Assembly: GCF_000293805.1 (NCBI RefSeq)
Contig: NZ_AMBZ01000013.1
Coordinates: 50,618 to 114,617, forward strand
Length of the DNA: 64,000 nucleotides
Direction: 5' to 3'
Source of the DNA: Paenibacillus alvei DSM 29
GTDB lineage: Bacteria > Bacillota > Bacilli > Paenibacillales > Paenibacillaceae
Position numbers and translations under genes: made by a program. Below the pieces are notes generated by a model. The model ran no database searches. It was given only the letters and a program-made list of their open reading frames with translations, and was not told where the DNA came from. This document shows positions 58,929 to 64,000 of this stretch, in pieces. Each line of letters starts with the position of its first letter. Position 1 is the stretch's first letter.

Positions 58929-59819
58929 GTGGCGAAGTTCAATTTGAATCAATTGCTCGGCGGAGGAAAGACAGTGGATGGAGATGGTGGCGGGGGTCAG
59001 GAATACAAGATAACCCACATACCAGTTCATGAGCTGGAGCCGTCAGAAGACAATTTCTATTGCACGGAGCAAATCGAAGAATTAAAGGCTTCCATAGCAG
59101 CATTCGGTATAAAGCAGAACTTGATCGTAAAGCCGATAGATGGCGGGAAGTACAGAGTGATTGCGGGGCATCGTCGCCGCCTCGCTATCCTCTCTCTGGT
59201 GGAGGAAGGGAAGCAGGAATTTGAGAGAGTGCCCTGCATCATAGAAAACGATGAAGACGAACTACGCGAAAAGTTGCTGCTCATCACCACTAATTCCACG
59301 GCAAGGCAGCTGACGGACTGGGAGAAAATCAAGCAAGCAGACGAGCTAAGAAACTTGCTACAGCTGATAAAGAAGCGGGACAAGATTCCGGGAAGGCTGC
59401 GGGATCTTGTTGCCAGCACATTGGACATATCAGCGACACAGGTTGCAAGGATGGAGTCGATAACCAATAACCTAACCCCTAAATTCAAAGAAGAGTTGAA
59501 GGAGGGGCGCGTAAATATGTCCACCGCATACGAAGTGTCTGGTCTGCCAATGGAGCAGCAACAAGAGGTATACGAGGAATATCGTGATAAGGGCAATGTA
59601 TCAATCAAAGATGCGAAGCAACGGAAGCGAGAAAAACAATCGAGCAACCGAACGCATGAAGAAGGTTTAAAGTCGTGCCCATTTTGCGGCAGCTCATCAA
59701 AAGTGGTAGCGGAACTGGGCGGTTACAGAATCAGTTGTGAAAGTTGCTTCGCTGCTACCGGATTATCACCGGATATAGATACGGCATATGAAAACTGGAA
59801 TAGAAGACATCGGGTATAG
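58929..59819 (+). CDS. parB: ParB-like partition protein fused to a Lar-like zinc ribbon
   Basis: GTG start at 58929 after GGGAGCTGAG; 296 residues. Residues ~25-110 form the ParB/Srx N-terminal domain ('AFGIKQNLIVKPI', 'YRVIAGHRRRLAIL'); ~115-235 hold the HTH part ('DLVASTLDISATQVARMESI'). The C-terminal ~50 residues differ from normal ParB: 'LKSCPFCGSSSK' ... 'ISCESCFAATG' ... 'AYENWNRR' fits the Lar-family restriction-alleviation zinc ribbon. The fusion may be functional or simply a common phage zinc ribbon used for DNA or protein contact. Confidence 0.85.
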   Translation: MAKFNLNQLLGGGKTVDGDGGGGQEYKITHIPVHELEPSEDNFYCTEQIEELKASIAAFGIKQNLIVKPIDGGKYRVIAGHRRRLAILSLVEEGKQEFERVPCIIENDEDELREKLLLITTNSTARQLTDWEKIKQADELRNLLQLIKKRDKIPGRLRDLVASTLDISATQVARMESITNNLTPKFKEELKEGRVNMSTAYEVSGLPMEQQQEVYEEYRDKGNVSIKDAKQRKREKQSSNRTHEEGLKSCPFCGSSSKVVAELGGYRISCESCFAATGLSPDIDTAYENWNRRHRV

Positions 59820-59830
59820 GAGGGTGTCGG

Positions 59831-60433
59831 ATGGCATTCGGTAAGAAGAAAAAGAAAGAAATACAGGATTGGAGAAAAAATATCCTCGCCCACCACAACC
59901 ACACGCCCACCCGTGCAGATCGGGCAGAGTTTCCGCGGAAGGTGATAGAAGAACTGATCGAGGAAGCGGGTGGACTTTGCCAATGTGGCTGCGGAAGGGT
60001 TGATGAAGAAACGCACCATGTAATGCCACGCGGACGAAATGGCCGCGGGGTAAAGACCAACGGTATGAGGCTAAACAAAATATGCCACCGGAGAATCCAG
60101 ACTAGCGAAAAAGAATTGCAACACTGGATTCTGATATACAGAACGAGGCACGGCAATTACTTCTGGTACGACGAAGAAGACTGGGAGCAGCACAGGCGCA
60201 AACAAGCCGAACAGAAGCGAGCGGAAATCGAAGAACGATTAAAGCTGGAGCGGGTGGAGCCAGTTTTGGAGTTGATGGCTACGGCAGCAGGCCGCGGGCT
60301 GAAAGCAAAAGAACGTCGGTTCATAGAATCACTCTCAGAAAAGGACGTGAAAACATTCGGGGAACTCATGAGGGATATAGTGAGCGCTTCGGCACAAGAA
60401 AAACCGTTCGGATATGGATGGTTCGACGACTAG
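59831..60433 (+). CDS. HNH-endonuclease-like phage protein
   Basis: The 200-residue protein contains 'GGLCQCGCGRVDEETHHVMPRG' (in part) followed by 'LNKICHRRIQ', a Cys-x-Cys with His-His and a final His like an HNH nuclease core. N- and C-terminal parts are very charged ('KKKKKEIQDWRKN', 'RRKQAEQKRAEIEERLKLE'). GGAGGGTGTCGG precedes the ATG. Phage HNH proteins act in packaging, homing or recombination; which applies here is unknown. Confidence 0.7.
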   Translation: MAFGKKKKKEIQDWRKNILAHHNHTPTRADRAEFPRKVIEELIEEAGGLCQCGCGRVDEETHHVMPRGRNGRGVKTNGMRLNKICHRRIQTSEKELQHWILIYRTRHGNYFWYDEEDWEQHRRKQAEQKRAEIEERLKLERVEPVLELMATAAGRGLKAKERRFIESLSEKDVKTFGELMRDIVSASAQEKPFGYGWFDD

Positions 60434-60445
60434 GGAGGGAACAGG

Positions 60446-62080
60446 GTGAACAGTGAAATCATCGTAGACAACTTTGCTGGGGGTGGCGGAGCCTCAACAG
60501 GAATAGAACTAGCTACAGGAAAATCGGTTGATATAGCGATCAACCATGATCCTGTAGCTATAAAAATGCACATGGCGAACCATCCAGAAACTGAACATTA
60601 TTGCGAATCTGTTTGGGATGTTGATCCGAGAATTGTTACGCGAGGCCGACCGGTTGGTCTTGCTTGGTTCAGCCCTGATTGCAAGCATTTCAGCAAAGCG
60701 AAGGGAGGGAAGCCAGTAGAAAAGAACATTCGCGGGCTTGCGTGGGTGGCAGTTCGCTGGGCAGCTACGGTTCGTCCAAGGGTAATCATGCTCGAAAATG
60801 TCGAGGAATTCAAAACTTGGGGACCACTAACAAAAGAAGGAATACCCGATCCGAGACAAAAAGGACGGACGTTTAGATCATTCGTGAATGCCTTACGACG
60901 GTATGGATACAAGGTCGAATGGAAGGAGTTGCGGGCGTGTGATTATGGAGCGCCTACGATAAGGAAACGGTTCTTTTTGATAGCTCGTTGTGACGGTCGT
61001 CTGATTGTATGGCCGGAACCGACACATGGGGCACCGGATAGCCCGGAAGTGCAGGAAGGTAAACTGCTACCGTGGAGGACGGCAGCGGAAATAATAGATT
61101 GGTCAATACCTTGCCCTAGTATATTCGACCGAAAAAAGCCGCTTGCGGAAAATACACTGCGCCGCATTGCGAGAGGGATGCAGAAATTCGTGTTCGAAAA
61201 TCCTGAGCCTTTCGTGATGCGTGTCAACTTTGCCGGAAGTAACCATCATTACTGCGATTCGATCCGCGAGCCGCTTAAGACAATTACAGCGAAGAACGGC
61301 TGGGGATTGGTCACACCTTACATCGCCCGAATAGGTCAGACGGGATTCGGCGGTGATAGGCTCCAATACAAGGCGACCGAGCCGCTTACAACGGTGACGA
61401 CTAAAGCGGAGCATTTACTTGTAACGCCGATCCTTGGTGTAAATACAACAGGACATCCAGGCAGCCCACCCACTGAACCACTTCGAACCATTACAACAGG
61501 CAAACATCATATGCTTTTAAGCCCGACTATGATCCAGATGGGATACGGTGAACGACCTGGTCAAGATCCGCGCGTACTCGACTTAGGCAAGCCAGTCGGA
61601 ACCGTTACAGCAGGAGGCAACAAGTTTGGTATAGCCACCGCTTTCCTAGCAAAACACTACGGCGGAGGACATGTAGCCGAGGTTAGGTCATTCCTTTTGA
61701 AATACTACGGCAGTGCCGACAACGGCCAGTCGTTAGACGAGCCACTACATACGGTTACGACTAAGGACAGATTCGGACTTGTCACAATTGCAGGCGTAGA
61801 TTACCAGATAGTCGATATCGGTATGCGGATGCTGGAACCGCATGAGTTGTTTGCAGCTCAAGGTTTCCCAGAAGACTACATCATAGATCAGGACCATGAA
61901 GGAAACCGATATCCTAAATCGGCACAGGTTGCACGATGCGGCAATGCGGTGCCTCCACCGTTCGCGGAACATTTGGTACGTGCGAACCTTCCGGAATTAT
62001 GTACAGGCAGTGGGAAGGCGCTCACATTAAGTCGATTCCACGCTGCCGAACAATGCGGACAGCTCGCCATGAACTTATAG
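60446..62080 (+). CDS. Phage DNA (cytosine-5-)-methyltransferase with repeat-containing target region
   Basis: GTG start at 60446 after GGGAGGG; 544 residues. Motif I is 'VDNFAGGGGASTGIELATG', the catalytic-loop region 'LAWFSPDCKHFSKAKGGKP' has Cys79, and 'RVIMLENVEEFKTWGP' is the ENV motif; the C-terminal motif is 'ARCGNAVPPPFAEHLV'. Between residues ~275 and 450 at least four related segments ('EPLKTITAK', 'EPLTTVTTK', 'EPLRTITTG', 'EPLHTVTTK', with a weaker 'KPVGTVTAG') form the probable target-recognition part. It would mark phage DNA against host restriction or change host methylation. No partner nuclease is next to it. Confidence 0.9.
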   Translation: MNSEIIVDNFAGGGGASTGIELATGKSVDIAINHDPVAIKMHMANHPETEHYCESVWDVDPRIVTRGRPVGLAWFSPDCKHFSKAKGGKPVEKNIRGLAWVAVRWAATVRPRVIMLENVEEFKTWGPLTKEGIPDPRQKGRTFRSFVNALRRYGYKVEWKELRACDYGAPTIRKRFFLIARCDGRLIVWPEPTHGAPDSPEVQEGKLLPWRTAAEIIDWSIPCPSIFDRKKPLAENTLRRIARGMQKFVFENPEPFVMRVNFAGSNHHYCDSIREPLKTITAKNGWGLVTPYIARIGQTGFGGDRLQYKATEPLTTVTTKAEHLLVTPILGVNTTGHPGSPPTEPLRTITTGKHHMLLSPTMIQMGYGERPGQDPRVLDLGKPVGTVTAGGNKFGIATAFLAKHYGGGHVAEVRSFLLKYYGSADNGQSLDEPLHTVTTKDRFGLVTIAGVDYQIVDIGMRMLEPHELFAAQGFPEDYIIDQDHEGNRYPKSAQVARCGNAVPPPFAEHLVRANLPELCTGSGKALTLSRFHAAEQCGQLAMNL

Positions 62081-62096
62081 AGAGGAAGAAGAGAAG

Positions 62097-62369
62097 ATGA
62101 CGGCAGTGTATAAGTTGACACATCTAGATGTGGCGTCGATTTTAAGGGAGATTCGCATATGGCATAGTCCTGCGAAGAGAGCTTATCTTTTTATCGATTG
62201 TGTTGACAGTGTTCGGTTTATCACAGAAAACAAGCAAGTGGTTGACCGCATCGGAGAAATGGTTCGTAACACTGGGGCAAAAATTATCATTAGGCAGGAT
62301 CAGAACAAGGAGACCGGAAGCACATATTACATCATCGATTTAGAAACTGAGTCGTATGAAGGTTATTAA
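62097..62369 (+). CDS. Hypothetical phage protein (90 aa)
   Basis: GAAGAAGAGAAG precedes the ATG. The soluble product begins 'MTAVYKLTHLDVASILREIR' with later segments 'RIGEMVRNTGAKIIIRQDQN' and 'YYIIDLETES', an alpha-beta mix. It lies between the C5 methyltransferase and the PP-loop gene on the same strand. No family recognised. Confidence 0.6.
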   Translation: MTAVYKLTHLDVASILREIRIWHSPAKRAYLFIDCVDSVRFITENKQVVDRIGEMVRNTGAKIIIRQDQNKETGSTYYIIDLETESYEGY

Positions 62370-62414
62370 GGAAAGAGTGAACAACCTATTCCAAATGAGC
62401 AGGGAGGGAATAGC

Positions 62415-63224
62415 ATGAACATAGTAAGCCTCGGAGCTGGAGTTCAGTCTACTACGCTGTTACTTATGGCAGGGCACGGAGAACTAGGTAAGAAACCAGA
62501 CTGCGCAATATTTGCTGACACAGGGTGGGAGCCGCAAGCGGTATATGATCACTTCGAGTGGTTGAAGGCAGAATCGAAAAGGCTAGGAATACCCGTCTAT
62601 GAAACAACAAAGGGGAATATACGAGCCGACTTAGTAGAAGCTTCAAAGAATCATTCACGCTCGGCAGCGATGCCATTTTACGTATGGCGGAATGGGAAGC
62701 AAGGAATCATTCCGCGGCAATGTACCGCGGAGTACAAAATAGAAGCGGTCAACGCTAAAGTCCGTGAGTTGCTTGGATATACCAAGCGTCAGCGTATCCC
62801 TAAAGGATCAGTGACAAAGTGGATGGGTATTAGCACGGACGAGATACATCGGGCCAAAACAAAAAGCTCGCTAGCATGGGAGAAGCTGCGATATCCACTC
62901 ATTGAACTGGGGATGAACAGGCTTGATTGCATGAATTGGTTGGCGAGGAAGGGCTACAAGGTCCCGCAAAAGTCATCCTGCATCGGCTGTCCCTACCATT
63001 CCGATTATACATGGCTAGCCATGAAACGAAATGACCCCTCAGCATTCGCCGAAGCGGTGGAGTTTGAACAAGTGATCAATGCGAACGGCTTACGGGGGCT
63101 GAATGGGAAAATCTATCTTCACCGCTCATGTCGGCCGTTGGATCAAGTGGACTTTGGAGAGAATCAAATAGAATTCGAATTTGAAGGATTCGGTAACGAG
63201 TGTGAAGGAATGTGTGGAGTTTAG
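62415..63224 (+). CDS. PP-loop (PAPS-reductase-like) phage protein
   Basis: The 269-residue protein has the PP-loop 'VSLGAGVQSTTLLLMAG' at the N-terminus, 'IFADTGWEPQAVYDHFEWL' and a C-terminal cysteine set: 'KSSCIGCPYHSDYTW' and 'CEGMCGV'. It belongs to the phosphoadenosine phosphosulfate reductase/DndC-like superfamily, common in phages with no proven role. The place between two DNA methyltransferases suggests nucleotide or DNA modification chemistry; this is inferred. GGAGGGAAT precedes the ATG. Confidence 0.82.
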   Translation: MNIVSLGAGVQSTTLLLMAGHGELGKKPDCAIFADTGWEPQAVYDHFEWLKAESKRLGIPVYETTKGNIRADLVEASKNHSRSAAMPFYVWRNGKQGIIPRQCTAEYKIEAVNAKVRELLGYTKRQRIPKGSVTKWMGISTDEIHRAKTKSSLAWEKLRYPLIELGMNRLDCMNWLARKGYKVPQKSSCIGCPYHSDYTWLAMKRNDPSAFAEAVEFEQVINANGLRGLNGKIYLHRSCRPLDQVDFGENQIEFEFEGFGNECEGMCGV

Positions 63225-63249
63225 TATGCGAGCAGATGGAGGGGAGCGC

Positions 63250-64000
63250 ATGAGCATTCAAAGAATATTGCACTATCCAGGCAGCAAGTGGAGCATGGCG
63301 GAATGGATCATATCTCACATGCCGCAGCATGAAACATATTTAGAGCCGTTCTTTGGGTCTGGCGCAGTTTTGTTCTCGAAGGAACGCAGCAGACTGGAAA
63401 CGGTAAATGACATAGATGGGGAGATAGTAAATCTATTCAGAGTGATCCGCGAAAGACCGGACGAGCTGGCGCATGTAGTTCATTGGACTCCGCACAGCCG
63501 CGAGGAATACTATCACAGCTATGAATCAACAGAAGACGATCTCGAAAGAGCACGTAGGCTTCTAGTAAGACTTTGGCAGGGCAGAGGCGGGAAAACATCT
63601 CACCGTACAGGTTGGCGAAGCATGATAGAAGCGAATGGTCCTTTAGCAGGGAAAGAGTGGAACAGCTTTCCGGAAAAGATCGCAGCGGCGGCAGAACGAC
63701 TAAAAGGCGTTCAGATTGAGAACCAAACAGCGTTGGTACTGCTACAGCGTTACCAGCGCCCGAATGTGTTGATATACGCAGATCCGCCCTATGTTCTTTC
63801 GACGAGGACTACATCAAGCTATCGGTATGAGATGAAGGAAAACGATCATGCTGAATTACTGGATGCGTTGGATAGGCATCCGGGCCCGGTGTTACTTTCC
63901 GGGTATGCTCATCCACTGTATGATGATCGGTTGCGGCATTGGACGCGAGAAACAAAGAAATCCAAGGCAGAGGGCGGAGCGAGCAGAGAGGAAGTCCTCT
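63250..64000 (+). CDS. Dam-type (D12 class) N6-adenine DNA methyltransferase, 3' end outside window
   Basis: ATG at 63250 after GGAGGGGAG. The 250 visible residues run off the window. 'YPGSKWSMAEWI' (residues ~8-19), 'LEPFFGSGAVLFSKE' (motif I, ~31) and the catalytic 'IYADPPYVLS' (motif IV; Asp178-Tyr181) show the MTaseD12 family that includes Dam. The target may be GATC but cannot be read from this. It is the last of a plus-strand series of DNA-modifying genes. Confidence 0.9.
   Translation, partial: MSIQRILHYPGSKWSMAEWIISHMPQHETYLEPFFGSGAVLFSKERSRLETVNDIDGEIVNLFRVIRERPDELAHVVHWTPHSREEYYHSYESTEDDLERARRLLVRLWQGRGGKTSHRTGWRSMIEANGPLAGKEWNSFPEKIAAAAERLKGVQIENQTALVLLQRYQRPNVLIYADPPYVLSTRTTSSYRYEMKENDHAELLDALDRHPGPVLLSGYAHPLYDDRLRHWTRETKKSKAEGGASREEVL

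Noticed and set aside
1..64000. Insertion sequences, CRISPR arrays and tRNA or rRNA genes
   Set aside because: I looked for transposase motifs, regularly spaced repeats and tRNA T-loops, and found none that hold up.

Overview
The window is a piece of a Bacillota chromosome, most likely Paenibacillus or a close relative. It has the Bacillales gene order rsmD-coaD-ylbJ-ylbL-ylbM, then yceD-rpmF, fapR-plsX-fabH-fabD-fabG-acpP-fabF-rnc-smc-ftsY, then ylxM-ffh-rpsP-KH-rimM-trmD ... rplS-lepB-rbgA-rnhB. A phage lysin carrying a copper-amine-oxidase-N-like domain, a sporulation gene (ylbJ) and a FapR box fit this too. The genus is an inference.

Layout. (1) 1-~6,450: right end of a first prophage. 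It holds the tail of a large polyvalent protein, a holin/amidase lysis cassette, a divergent mini-switch (XRE regulator against four tiny minus-strand ORFs), a LexA-box gene, and a compact agr-like quorum-sensing cassette (7-TM protein without kinase, AgrB, cysteine-less AgrD, stand-alone LytTR regulator). (2) ~6,450-51,400: about 45 kb of host chromosome: ribosome and tRNA maturation, the fatty-acid synthesis operon, chromosome segregation (smc) and SRP (ftsY, ffh), a SulP transporter with an ArsR regulator and probable operator, a Fur-boxed siderophore uptake operon, glycolate oxidase genes beside a decayed GntR regulator, and flagellar-related ylqG/ylqH-like genes. (3) ~51,800-64,000: left arm of a second prophage inserted in comM. 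It holds a large serine recombinase next to the junction, a CI/Cro-type switch with palindromic operators, small early genes, an HUH-type Rep-like protein, RusA, ParA, a ParB fused to a Lar-like zinc ribbon, HNH, a C5 cytosine methyltransferase, a PP-loop PAPS-reductase-like protein and the start of a Dam-type adenine methyltransferase.

How the genes work together. The central block makes acyl chains (FapR senses malonyl-CoA; FabD/H/F/G and ACP build chains; PlsX passes them to phospholipid synthesis) and is linked to cell-cycle and secretion genes. The second prophage has its own partition cassette with a candidate parS, and a set of functions that could protect its DNA from restriction. The first prophage appears able to make and sense a peptide signal.

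Caution on sequence quality: at least five coding frames (holin, ylbJ, one FecCD permease, and the serine recombinase twice) break by one base in homopolymer runs, and a sixth break is suspected at 54,847. These may be assembly errors rather than real mutations.
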